This document shows positions 53,380-62,924 of a stretch of 64,000 nucleotides of DNA, piece by piece. The translations under genes and the position numbers were made by a program. Source of the DNA: CAVZQN01 sp963837395 (GTDB lineage Bacteria; Acidobacteriota; HRBIN11; JAKEFK01); assembly GCA_963837395.1 (NCBI GenBank), contig CAWINI010000002.1, positions 496,001-560,000 of the forward strand, given 5' to 3'. Within the stretch, counting starts at the first letter, position 1, and every line of letters begins with the position of its first letter. The notes under the pieces were generated by a model that was not told the DNA's origin, did not search any database, and worked only from the letters and a program-made list of their open reading frames with translations.

Positions 53380-53535
53380 TGTAAAGGCAAAGCATTTACC
53401 TCATTTAAATAGGCTTTTGCCAAAAATAAAATTGCAGGGCAAAGCATTTACTTCAGCTAAGAAAGCGCAAGTTAAAAGTAAAGTTGATTCTTCAATAGGC
53501 GCTCATGAAGAGTGGTAAATGCTTTGCCCCTACCG
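53380..53535. repeat. GGCAAAGCATTTAC repeat cluster, family E
   Basis: The word GGCAAAGCATTTAC occurs directly twice (near 53391 and 53437) and once inverted as GTAAATGCTTTGCC (near 53514). The whole 53235-53546 gap (about 310 bases) shows no gene besides this cluster. Confidence 0.7.
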
Positions 53536-53546
53536 TGATTGCAAAA

Positions 53547-56208
53547 TTACCGGATGCAGATCGAATCAAAACGAGCAGTAGTATTTTTTACTTGATATCC
53601 AACTGTTCCATTCGGATTCACAGGCGGAGTGAGGTTTGCGACATCGGATCCATTCACGTTCAATGTGATGCGGCTTCCATCATAAGAAAGCACCACATGG
53701 TATGAAACATTCGGATCGATTGTAGCGAGCGCTTTTGTTTTTGCGACAGTTACACCATTTACTTTTTGCCGCACAATCCATTTATCATTTTCTTCCTTCA
53801 TCAAAACTTCAATGGTGTTCCGTTTATCAATGTACCATCCAAGCAGCCACACTTTATTTTGAGTGCCGCCAGCTGTTTCCATATACGTATCGAATGTACA
53901 ATTAGCGCCACATCCTGAAAATCCCGTAGCAACAATGACTGCTTTTTTGCGTGAAGGTGTTCCGATCAAAAAATTATTTGCTTCGGTGAAGTCTGTTTTC
54001 AAAACCGACCATTTTGATGGATCAATAACACCATCATCAAACAGATCTTCAAAACTGCATGGTCCAGTTGCGGTGCAAAGGTTGAGTAATACGCTGACAT
54101 TATCAGCCTTGCCATTTGCAATCACCAAATCGAGATTTCCATCATGATTTAAATCTGCAGTTGCCCCTGATTGGGGGTCCAGTGGAAGTAGGAAAAGTGA
54201 CAGCAGCTCCGAAAGTTCCATTTCCATTGCCAGGCAGAATCGACAAATTATCTGCAGGCGATTGAACAGAAGCAACATCTATATTGCCATCAGCATTCCA
54301 ATCACCAACGATAATTGAATATGGTTGAATACCGGCCGGATAGGTTGTTACAGCACCAAATGTCCCATCTCCATTTCCAAGAATGACTCCAACTGAATCT
54401 GATATACGGTTGGAAGCTGCCAGATCTAAATGGCCATCATTATTGAAATCACCTGCCACCACCATATATGGAACACTTCCAATTGGATAGTTTGTGGCAT
54501 TGCTAAAAGTTCCGCTTCCGTTTCCGATAAAAATAGAAACATCGGAACTGCTGTAATTTACATTTGCTAAATCCAAATGCCCATCTTCATTCCAATCGCC
54601 GCTTATGATCCCGAAAGGACTGGCGTGAGCAGTATAGAAAACTGGATTCGCAAAATTTCCGTTTCCATTTCCAAGATGGATTGAAATGTTGTCCGATCCC
54701 TGATTTGAAACTGCGACATCCATCTTTCCATCTTCATTCCAATCCCCGGCTACCAGAGCATATGGCGAGCTTCCAGCTGAAAAATTAACCGGTGAATCAA
54801 AATTTCCATTGCCATGTCCCAGCAAAAGCGTTATTTTGCCTGGACTTGTTGCTGCTATGATGTCCAGGTCACCATCTTTATCAAAATCAGCGCTTGTGAT
54901 TCCATAGTTCGAAGTTCCGGCTCCCACTTCTACTGGTGCTGCAAAATTTCCTGATCCATCACCGGCCAAAAATGAAATGCCTTGAAGATTCGCGGTTGCA
55001 AGGTCCAGGTTTCCATCTTCATTCCAATCGGCAGCTGTAACAGCTAGTGGATATGCTCCAGTAGTAGGAAAGTTGGAGCTGGATCTAAAATTGCCATCTC
55101 CATGACCAGTCAAAATAGATACATCATTGCTATCAAGATTGGATGTTGCTAGATCAGAATGACCATCCTGATTGAAATCGCCATTTGTAATCCAGAATGG
55201 ATTGCTTCCTACTGAAGCACTAATGGTGACAACAAAAGTGCCGTTGCCATTTCCTTTTAAGATCGTCACATCATTTGTCCCGCGATTTGCTGTGGCAAGA
55301 TCGATTTTGCCATCTTCATTCCAGTCTCCAACGGTAAGTGCATAAGGAGCGCGGCCTCCAAGATCGTAATCGGTGTGAGTTCCAAAGTTTCCTGCACCAT
55401 CACCCAACAGAATAGAAACATCAGCCGAAAAATTATTTGATGTTGCGAGATCCAGATTTCCATCTGCATTCCAATCACCGGTCACAATAGAAACTGCATT
55501 TTCTCCAGTGTTGAATATGGTTGGAAGGCTGAAACTTCCTGCGCCATCCCCAAACAGTATTAAAATCTCATCGGAATTTGTCACAGCAACATCAAGATTG
55601 TCATCTTCATCCCAATTTCCCGCTACCAATGCTTGAGTACTCGCTCCTGTTGCAAAATTGAATGGCCCTGTAAAACTGCCGTTTCCATCACCTAACAACA
55701 GTGAAACATTGTTGGATTGCGTGTTAACAGTCATTACATCCAGATTGCCATCATCGTTCCAATCAGCGTTGATGATTCCGTATGGATTATCGCCGACTGA
55801 AAAATTTACCGGTGCACTAAAATTTCCATTTCCATCACCAAGCAAAATGGAAACGGAATCGCTGAGATTATTTGACGTAGCAAGATCAAGGTGTCCATCT
55901 TTATTCCAATCTCCGGTTGTAAGTGAGTAAACAAAATTTACGCCATTCATCAAATTCATTGGAGGTTGGAAACTGGAACCTGTTCCGCCAAATAGAATTG
56001 AGATTCCGGGCTCAAGAAGATTCGCTGTAGCTAAATCAAGATCACCATCTTCATTCCAGTCGCCTGTGATTATGGTAATTGGTGAATTTCCAGCAGGAAA
56101 ACTTTGTGAACTTAGAAAATCGATCTCACAACCATTTTGTGAAAATGCAGGAATGTGAAAAGCGAGCAGAAATAGCGTGATGCAAACACAAATACCCCGA
56201 GTTCCCAT
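53547..56208 (-). CDS. Secreted FG-GAP/VCBS propeller protein with four-Cys C-terminal domain, one frameshift
   Basis: About 886 residues when repaired. A signal peptide (ICVCITLFLLAFHIPAFSQ) precedes about fourteen ~48-residue FG-GAP/VCBS units of the form GDWNEDGxLDLATxN...VSILLGDGNGxF, each with an Asp/Asn-rich Ca-binding loop. The shared C-terminal domain (about 150 residues) ends the protein. The frame breaks near 54172-54176 at a run of five C: with four, the sequence reads G-P-Q-S-G-A-T-A-D-L-N-H-D-G and rejoins the second frame. AAGGGGACTC precedes the ATG. Likely a surface or extracellular binding protein. Confidence 0.85.
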
Positions 56209-56292
56209 GAGTCCCCTTGTGCTAAAAGTATACTACAAGCTCGTTCAATCAGGCTTTATGACAGATTGCATGTTCTTATAGAATAGAAGCAA

Positions 56293-57888
56293 ATGCAGCC
56301 GACGTTCAGTCTATTCTTATTGATGTCCTACCTGGCCACCCAACATTTTGCATTCAGTCAAAATCCGAGTTGCTTATATGAGCAGCTGTTTGAGGCATCA
56401 AAAACAGGAGATGTTGATGAAGTCAAAAGTCTGCTTCAAGAAGGAATCGATGTTAATACCGAAGATGTCTATGGAGATACAGCTCTGTTCTATGCCGTTC
56501 AATGGAATCATAAAGCGGTTGTTGAGCTATTAGTTTCTGCCGGTGCTGATGTGAACCATCGTTCGACCAGAAATGGATCCACAGCATTGATGGCCATTAA
56601 TGACCGAGATAACTCCGAATGTCTACAGGTCTTATTAGACAAAGGAGCGGATATAAATGCTAGGATGACTTTAGAAGGTGGAACTGCATTGTTCTACGCT
56701 TCTTTCATCAGAAATATTCCTGTAATCAAATTATTACTCAATTATGGAGCGAATGTTAATGATACAGACCAATATGGAGATAGTGTATTGCTGCATTGTT
56801 TGACGGCCCATTACCCACTACAAAGAGACCCGTTTGAAGCAATAAAAGTTTTGCTTGCAGCTGGTGCTGATGTGAATCAGCGCGGCCGTTATGGATGGAC
56901 TCCTGCACACGCAGCCTTTAACATGCGGAACCTGGAGGCTTTGCGTTTGATTGCGCCTAAAGTACAAGGCAAATTTTGGAAAGGGGCAGAGGAAGATTTC
57001 AGAAAGGCAACGGATAACCCAGAACTAGTGCAATACTATCTTGATGCAGGCGCGGATGTGAATACCGGCGGTAAACGTGGTTGGGATTTATTAATGGAAG
57101 CAATACGAACAGGATCAGCCCGATCGATTCAAATTCTCATTAAGGCCGGTGCTGATGTCAATTCAACTGACAGTAATGGTGTTTCTCCTATCCAATTTGC
57201 AGTTGGCTTAGGTGATTCTGAAATAGTTCGTGTCTTAATTTCAAAAGGCGCAAATATTGAAAATGTAAAAAATGATTTTTTAAAACAATCACTGCTAGCG
57301 GGCAATTTAGATGTTGCAAAAATTCTTGAAAACGCCGGCGCCTATATCGAAAATCAAAAAGAGCTGACGCTAAAAGGGCAGATTCATAAATTCATACAAA
57401 GCAGTCATCCGCTGGTAGCAGAAGAGTTTTTTCGAATTCTGGAAAAAGAATTTCCTGATGCAGATCGCAAAGCGGAAATTTTTCGATTGGGCCATTTGTA
57501 TCTTCGTGAAGCTCTTTATAATGAATCGATAAACCTTAATCAAAAGGTGATTCAGAATTATCCTGGCTCATCAAGTGTTCCACTCGCCTACTATCAAATT
57601 GCTCAAGCGTATAAAAAACTCGGCCTCGAATCGAATATGGCCAAGGCACTTGAGGATTCGCTTTCGTATTCAGTGACAAAAGAAGATGCGATTAATTTCG
57701 AAGTTCCGGGAATGTATGGCCAGCCACGCGAAGAGCTTGCACGTTATTACATGAAGATCGGAAATTGGTCCAGAGCGTTGGAGCTGTGGCAGCAATGGCA
57801 GCCATTTAATGATTGTTTGGGAACGTTGCATGATGAAAAGAGACACATGATTATTGAGTGCCAGTCGCATCTTCAGCCACAGGAATGA
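56293..57888 (+). CDS. Exported ankyrin-repeat protein
   Basis: A 531-residue protein: signal peptide (MQPTFSLFLLMSYLATQHFAFS), about nine ankyrin units (e.g. G-D-T-A-L-F-Y-A-V-Q-W..VVELLVSAGADVN; ILIKAGADVNSTDSNGVSPIQFAV) and a C-terminal TPR-like segment (about 370-500). These mediate protein binding, probably in the periplasm. Divergent from the FG-GAP gene; TATAGAAT near 56277 could be its -10. Family D palindromes follow the stop. Confidence 0.82.
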   Translation: MQPTFSLFLLMSYLATQHFAFSQNPSCLYEQLFEASKTGDVDEVKSLLQEGIDVNTEDVYGDTALFYAVQWNHKAVVELLVSAGADVNHRSTRNGSTALMAINDRDNSECLQVLLDKGADINARMTLEGGTALFYASFIRNIPVIKLLLNYGANVNDTDQYGDSVLLHCLTAHYPLQRDPFEAIKVLLAAGADVNQRGRYGWTPAHAAFNMRNLEALRLIAPKVQGKFWKGAEEDFRKATDNPELVQYYLDAGADVNTGGKRGWDLLMEAIRTGSARSIQILIKAGADVNSTDSNGVSPIQFAVGLGDSEIVRVLISKGANIENVKNDFLKQSLLAGNLDVAKILENAGAYIENQKELTLKGQIHKFIQSSHPLVAEEFFRILEKEFPDADRKAEIFRLGHLYLREALYNESINLNQKVIQNYPGSSSVPLAYYQIAQAYKKLGLESNMAKALEDSLSYSVTKEDAINFEVPGMYGQPREELARYYMKIGNWSRALELWQQWQPFNDCLGTLHDEKRHMIIECQSHLQPQE

Positions 57889-57889
57889 G

Positions 57890-57925
57890 TTTCACATTGT
57901 GAAATCTGATTTCACGCTGTGAAAT
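57890..57925. repeat. TTTCAC/GTGAAA double palindrome, family D, copy 2
   Basis: TTTCACATTGTGAAA (57890-57904) and ATTTCAC-GCT-GTGAAAT (57909-57925). The first palindrome is identical to that at 13644-13658, and spacing is the same. Here it lies in the gap before the GGDEF/EAL gene. Confidence 0.7.
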
Positions 57926-57970
57926 GCATTTTGAGTTACAATGACTCGACCAGATTGGGGCGGGGGGTTC

Positions 57971-59713
57971 ATGGCTGAGGAACGGCCGAAGAAAATTTTA
58001 ATCGTTGATGATAGTGAGCCGATCCGCAACAGTCTTTCGGCACTGCTTGAGGCAGAAAATTACGAAACTGTCGTAGCAGAAAATGGAAAGACCGGCGTTG
58101 AAATAGCACGTAAAGAAATCCCTCATCTAATTCTGTGTGATGTTCAAATGCCGGAGCTGGATGGCTATGGTGTTCTCACCGAATTGCGGAATGATCCGGC
58201 AACAGCGGCAATTCCATTTGTATTTTTGACTGGACGCGCCGAGCGCGATCAAATTCGTGAAGGAATGAATCTTGGTGCGGATGATTATCTGACCAAACCA
58301 TTTAGGCGTGAAGAATTAATCCGCGCTGTAAGTGCACGCCTGGCGCGCAGAGCAATCATCGAAGATCATTTCGCTGTAGAAATCCGGGTGGCGGAAGAAA
58401 AATTGAATCAGCTGATGCATTATGATGTGCTTACCGGCCTGCCGAATCGGATGTTGTTGCGCGAAAAATTCGGACCAATCTCTAGCCAAAATAATTCAAA
58501 TGGGAATGTAGCAGTCCTGATAGTGGGGTTGGATCGATTTAAACGGATTAATGAAACGCTTGGGTATTCGTTTGGCGATATTTTGTTGAAGTTTGTAGCA
58601 GAAAGGTTGGTAGCTTATTCATCCGGAAATTATCCGGTGGCCCGCTTAACAGGCGATCAATTTGCGATTTTGATTCCGGGGCTGCAATTGGAAAAAATTA
58701 TGTCTGTTGGTAACGAGATCGTAGAGACAATCGCACGTCCGTTTTCTTTGGAAGCCCATAAGGTATTTTTGACCGCGAGTTTAGGTATTTCAACGTATCC
58801 TCAGAATGGTTCGGAAATCGACAAACTCATTAAGAACGCTGAAATCGCACTTCATTCTGCGAAGCGAGCCGGTGGAAATTGTCGGCAAATTTACTCTGCG
58901 GAAGGGCATGCGATCGAATCTCGGAAACTTCGGCTTGAATCCGATTTTCCACGCGCAATGGAGAATTCGGAATTTGAAGTTTATTATCAGCCGCAGGTGA
59001 ATTTAACATCCGGCATGATCGTTGGTGCAGAAGCGCTGGTTCGCTGGAATCATCCACAGGAAGGATTTATTTCTCCTGGCGAATTCATTCCGATTATGGA
59101 AGCTAGCGGATGGATTATTCCAGTTGGGGATTGGATTTTAAGTAATTCCTGTAAACAAGCCCGGATCTGGCACTCAAATGGTTTTCCAAAAATGGGAGTT
59201 TCGGTGAATTTATCACCCCGTCAATTTTCGCAGCCGAATTTAGCAACACGGTTGCAAGAGGTTCTTGACGAAGCTCAATTACCTTCAAAATTTTTGGAAA
59301 TTGAACTTACTGAAAGCAGCATCATGCAAGATACGGAAGCAACAATTCGGATTCTGAACGATCTTAAAAAAACTGGCGTCCGGATTGCATTAGATGACTT
59401 AGGTACAGGATTTTCATCGCTATCTTATTTAAGACAATTTCCGCTGGACACCGTAAAGATCGATCAATCCTTCATTCGGGATGTAACGAATAATTCGAAA
59501 CATGCTGCCATAGCAACCGGAATTATTCAGATGGCAAAAAACATGAAGTTAAAAGTGGTTGCAGAAGGTGTAGAATCTTTTCCTGAATTATTTTTTCTGT
59601 ACATGCATCAGTGTGAAGAAATTCAAGGATATATTTTCAGCCGTCCATTGCCGGTAAAGGAGTTTGGTAAACTTTTAGCCAGCGGCAAGAAGCTGCAAAT
59701 TCATCGGCAATAA
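57971..59713 (+). CDS. Response regulator with degenerate GGDEF and intact EAL domain
   Basis: About 580 residues. Receiver (about 1-125): ILIVDDSEPIRN, phospho-acceptor Asp in LILCDVQMPELDG, Lys in YLTKPF. GGDEF-type domain (about 155-315): YDVLTGLPNRMLL is normal but the active-site loop reads RLTGDQFAIL instead of GGDEF, so cyclase activity is doubtful. EAL domain (about 325-575) keeps EALVRW, IELTESS, DDLGTGFSSL, K-I-D, VVAEGVES and IQGYIFS. It should hydrolyse c-di-GMP under control of an unlinked kinase. ATG 57971 is preferred to an ATG at 57941. Confidence 0.9.
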   Translation: MAEERPKKILIVDDSEPIRNSLSALLEAENYETVVAENGKTGVEIARKEIPHLILCDVQMPELDGYGVLTELRNDPATAAIPFVFLTGRAERDQIREGMNLGADDYLTKPFRREELIRAVSARLARRAIIEDHFAVEIRVAEEKLNQLMHYDVLTGLPNRMLLREKFGPISSQNNSNGNVAVLIVGLDRFKRINETLGYSFGDILLKFVAERLVAYSSGNYPVARLTGDQFAILIPGLQLEKIMSVGNEIVETIARPFSLEAHKVFLTASLGISTYPQNGSEIDKLIKNAEIALHSAKRAGGNCRQIYSAEGHAIESRKLRLESDFPRAMENSEFEVYYQPQVNLTSGMIVGAEALVRWNHPQEGFISPGEFIPIMEASGWIIPVGDWILSNSCKQARIWHSNGFPKMGVSVNLSPRQFSQPNLATRLQEVLDEAQLPSKFLEIELTESSIMQDTEATIRILNDLKKTGVRIALDDLGTGFSSLSYLRQFPLDTVKIDQSFIRDVTNNSKHAAIATGIIQMAKNMKLKVVAEGVESFPELFFLYMHQCEEIQGYIFSRPLPVKEFGKLLASGKKLQIHRQ

Positions 59714-59719
59714 GATTAC

Positions 59720-59770
59720 GGAGCGCGGGCCTTGGCCCGCATTACGGGCCGCGGGCTTCTAGCCCGCTCC
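59720..59770. repeat. Twin-hairpin repeat, family A, copy 3
   Basis: GCGGGCCTTGGCCCGC and GCGGGCTTCTAGCCCGC joined by ATTACGGGCC, flanked by GGAGC and GCTCC. Same order as 418-465, again right after a stop codon. Confidence 0.8.
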
Positions 59771-59784
59771 TTCAGCGAGGTCAT

Positions 59785-61317
59785 ATGAGATCACTAGTCT
59801 TTCTCCTTTTACTTTTCGCATCCCAAATTTTTGCTTCCGATCAACTAGGCACCATCGAATTCAAAACTTCAGGCTCACCAGAAGCGCAGAAAGAATTTTT
59901 GCACGGAGTTTTATTGCTGCACAGTTTTCAATACCCCGATGCGCAGACTGCATTTACTAAAGCGGAGCAGCTGGATCCGGATTTTGCGATGGCCTATTGG
60001 GGTGAAGCGATGACCTATAACCACCCAATCTGGAATGAACGTGATCGTGATAAAGCAATCGCCGCATTAAACAAACTTGCGCCAACGCGCGAACAACGTT
60101 TGCAAAAAGCGCCGACACAAAAAGAAAAAGATTTTTTGAACGCTGTTGAAATCCTTTTTGAAGATGGTGAAAAGAAAGAACGCGACCTTGCATATGCCGA
60201 TGCCATGGAACAAATGTATCGAAAATATCCTGATGACTTGGAAGCTGCCAGCTTTTACGCATTAGCTCTTTTGGGATCATCTGAAAATTCGCGCGATGTT
60301 GCTATTTATATGAAAGCAGCTGCTGTTGCGGAAGAAGTCTTTGCAAAAAATCCACAGCATCCCGGTGCGGCACATTACTTGATTCATTCTTACGATGATC
60401 CGGTTCATGCACCATTAGGTTTACGTGCTGCTCGCGTGTACGCCAGGATTGCGCCATCTGCAGTTCATGCCCTTCACATGCCATCGCATATCTTTTTGGC
60501 TCTTGGGATGTGGGACGATGTTGAATCTTGTAATGATGCTTCATGGAAAGCTTCGAAGTTCCATAGTTATCATGCAGCGCACTGGCTTGAGTATTCGTAC
60601 TTGCAGCAAGGAAGAATTCGTGAAGCTCGCGAATTGCTGAATAAAGTTGAACTCCAATTAAAATCGAATCCTGATAATAGTTGGTACTTACCAGCGATGC
60701 GATCTGTATATGTGATTGAAAGTGAGACTCCATTTTCGGAACTTGCCGCATCACCTGCTGTTCCTTATGGTGATTCATTTGCATATGCAGTGGCAGATAT
60801 TTTGGCGGCAGGATTAAGCGCAATTCATGAAAAGAAAATTGATGATGCCATCAAATATCATTCCGATATTCAGAAGGCTGTGAGCTCAACAAATAATTCC
60901 GAATCAAAAAGCGCCGAATGCAAAGCTCATGCGGCAAACATGAGTCCGGCGGAAAATTTAGCGGTTCAGGTTATGGAAAAGGAATTGCAAGCCGCAATCT
61001 TGAATGCACAGGGCAAAAAAGAAGATGCATTGCGTTTGTTGAAAGAAGCAACTGCGGTGGAAGATTCTATGACCTTTGAATTTGGTCCGCCTTTGCCGGT
61101 GAAGCCATCACATGAAATGTTTGCAGAATTTTTGTTGGAAGCCGGCAAATATAAAGAAGCGCAAGACGAATTTAATAAAGCCCTGGCTCGCGCGCCAAGA
61201 CGAAGTCAGTCACTGACTGGATTAGCAAAAGCTGCCGGTCAATCCGGTGATTCGCAAATTGCGAAAGAAGCTCAAACCGAATTACAAAATATTCGCCGCA
61301 AAGCCGACGCACCCTGA
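59785..61317 (+). CDS. Exported TPR protein
   Basis: A 510-residue protein with a signal peptide (MRSLVFLLLLFASQIFAS) and TPR helices at both ends. The middle carries a recognisable block: PQHPGAAHYLIHSYDDPVHAPLGLRAARVYARIAPSAVHALHMPSHIFLALGMWDDV, seen in a widespread family of bacterial TPR proteins of unknown role. Several conserved His/Asp in this block could bind metal. GCGAGGTC precedes the ATG. Confidence 0.8.
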   Translation: MRSLVFLLLLFASQIFASDQLGTIEFKTSGSPEAQKEFLHGVLLLHSFQYPDAQTAFTKAEQLDPDFAMAYWGEAMTYNHPIWNERDRDKAIAALNKLAPTREQRLQKAPTQKEKDFLNAVEILFEDGEKKERDLAYADAMEQMYRKYPDDLEAASFYALALLGSSENSRDVAIYMKAAAVAEEVFAKNPQHPGAAHYLIHSYDDPVHAPLGLRAARVYARIAPSAVHALHMPSHIFLALGMWDDVESCNDASWKASKFHSYHAAHWLEYSYLQQGRIREARELLNKVELQLKSNPDNSWYLPAMRSVYVIESETPFSELAASPAVPYGDSFAYAVADILAAGLSAIHEKKIDDAIKYHSDIQKAVSSTNNSESKSAECKAHAANMSPAENLAVQVMEKELQAAILNAQGKKEDALRLLKEATAVEDSMTFEFGPPLPVKPSHEMFAEFLLEAGKYKEAQDEFNKALARAPRRSQSLTGLAKAAGQSGDSQIAKEAQTELQNIRRKADAP

Positions 61318-61332
61318 TTGCGCTGATTTCAA

Positions 61333-61425
61333 CACTACGACACGAAAGCACAAAGATCACTAGAAAATATTATTAAAATATTTGTGTAACTTCGTGTCTT
61401 AGTGTCCTTGTGGTGAAATCAACCT
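61333..61425. repeat. Word-built inverted repeat (ACACGAAAGCAC family)
   Basis: AACACTACGACACGAAAGCAC on the left is mirrored by TTCGTGTCTTAGTGTCC and TTGTGGTG on the right around an AT-rich palindrome (AAAATATTATTAAAATATTT). Confidence 0.7.
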
Positions 61426-61495
61426 AATCACCAAGTTAACGTTCACCCGCGATCTTGTGCGTCTGTATTTAATGAAAACGACTTGGAGGGTATGT

Positions 61496-62857
61496 ATGAC
61501 AACGACAATTGGCGGCGCGCAATCGCCCAAAACTTCATCGATCGATATTCCTGATACAACTGCTACAGGAACAACGGAAACTACAGCTCCGCAAACAGCG
61601 CCGGCTGAGTCGAAAGGCGACCCACGACAGGCTGAAGCATCCAAGCAGTATGCAAACGATATTAAGCCGCAAAATAACGTTCGTGCCGGGTACATTCAGC
61701 AGCAATTGGACAATGCTTATAAGAAGAACTCAATGCCAAACGCGCCGCAGCAGTTTGTGGGTGGTTACGCCGACAAAAATGGTGGAAGCGGCGGAACTCA
61801 GAAGGCCGCACCGACGAAAACCACAGCGGTCGATGCGAAGCAAAGCGCCGATAGCAAAAAGCCCGAGTCGTACGACATTATGAAAGTCACCCCTGATCAG
61901 ATTCAGGAACTGCGCGACAAAAAACAGATTCAGCTCGCGAACACCATTGAGAACGCTCAGAACTCTTATACTGATTTCGTGAAAGCAAATCCGGGTGTCA
62001 AAGTGGTTGTAACCACCAGCGAAGGCAATGGTGGTAAGCCGGTGCTTGTCGTAAAGGGCGCCAAGGCGGATACCGATGCGCATGTGCATACCCATTACCA
62101 CGGCGACAATGCAACAGTTGGTGATCCACTAGGTTCAAAGGCTGGGCAGAATGCGCGGATCCGGGACACATTGAAGAAGGATCCACACGCAGTATTTGTA
62201 CTGCCAGAAGCAGCGAACTCGAGTGACAAAGGTCCCGAGCCTGACTCTCCCTCAAATAACAAGGAATATAGCGTCAATTGGTCTAACGTGAAAAACCAGG
62301 TGAAGACTACCGACGACGCGCTTGACGCTGCTGGTGTGAAGCGGCCAGCAAAGGAAACCGTGGTTTCGTTCCACTCTGGCGGCGGAATGGCATTAGTCAA
62401 TCTTGTGAACAACAACAAGGATAAGGGTAACGCATCGCTCCAAGCTGACCGCTTGGAACTTTACGATTGCGTTTATCACTTCGGCGAGACAAAGGACAAG
62501 CCGATGCCTGCGTACCACTTCGAACAACGCCTGCGCGAGTGGAGCCAGACCGATAGCGGCAAGGCAGTCAAGCAAGTAATCTTCTATCGAGGCAGCAATG
62601 ATGTCTCCCGCGCTGCGGTCATGGAGAAGAGCGTGGGGAAGGACAAATTCAAGCTGGTCGACATGGACAACGAGCCGAAGCTGTCAACGAAACCCGGACT
62701 CGACGACACGATCGATCCGCCTGCAGAGAACGCGAACGGCAACTGGAATGAGGTCGTGCGCAACGGCAAGCAGACTGGCGAAGTTGTGCACAACTTCAGA
62801 CCCAACGCGCATTACCGCACCGTCGGCGAGTTTATGGGTACCCGTCCGCGTCCTTGA
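61496..62857 (+). CDS. Unknown protein with serine-hydrolase-like motif, GC-richer than neighbours
   Basis: About 453 residues, ATG 61496 after GGAGGGTATGT. The first ~110 residues are Thr/Ala/Gln-rich and probably disordered. AHVHTHYHGDNATVGDPLG and VVSFHSGGGMALVNLV look like an alpha/beta-hydrolase oxyanion/nucleophile pair (Ser in H-S-G-G-G), with YDCVYHFGE and VIFYRGSNDVSR as possible later strands. From about 61.6 kb codons are clearly richer in G+C (GAC, GAG, CTG, AAG) than in neighbouring genes, suggesting transfer. No signal peptide. Family not recognised; the hydrolase idea is tentative. Confidence 0.55.
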   Translation: MTTTIGGAQSPKTSSIDIPDTTATGTTETTAPQTAPAESKGDPRQAEASKQYANDIKPQNNVRAGYIQQQLDNAYKKNSMPNAPQQFVGGYADKNGGSGGTQKAAPTKTTAVDAKQSADSKKPESYDIMKVTPDQIQELRDKKQIQLANTIENAQNSYTDFVKANPGVKVVVTTSEGNGGKPVLVVKGAKADTDAHVHTHYHGDNATVGDPLGSKAGQNARIRDTLKKDPHAVFVLPEAANSSDKGPEPDSPSNNKEYSVNWSNVKNQVKTTDDALDAAGVKRPAKETVVSFHSGGGMALVNLVNNNKDKGNASLQADRLELYDCVYHFGETKDKPMPAYHFEQRLREWSQTDSGKAVKQVIFYRGSNDVSRAAVMEKSVGKDKFKLVDMDNEPKLSTKPGLDDTIDPPAENANGNWNEVVRNGKQTGEVVHNFRPNAHYRTVGEFMGTRPRP

Positions 62858-62882
62858 AGCAGATCCACCCTGGTGGTGAATC

Positions 62883-62906
62883 AGCCTAATCCAACAGCAT
62901 TAGGCT
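62883..62906 (+). terminator. Hairpin after the unknown hydrolase-like gene
   Basis: AGCCTAAT-CCAACAGC-ATTAGGCT, a perfect eight-pair stem about 25 bases after the stop codon. The following CATGATAATATTTTT has T's but not adjacent to the stem, so termination is only possible. Confidence 0.45.
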
Positions 62907-62924
62907 CATGATAATATTTTTGCC

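Noticed and set aside
61998..62575. Several minus-strand frames in the GC-richer gene
   Set aside because: High GC reduces stop codons and creates spurious frames; the plus-strand frame has the start signal and consistent codon use.
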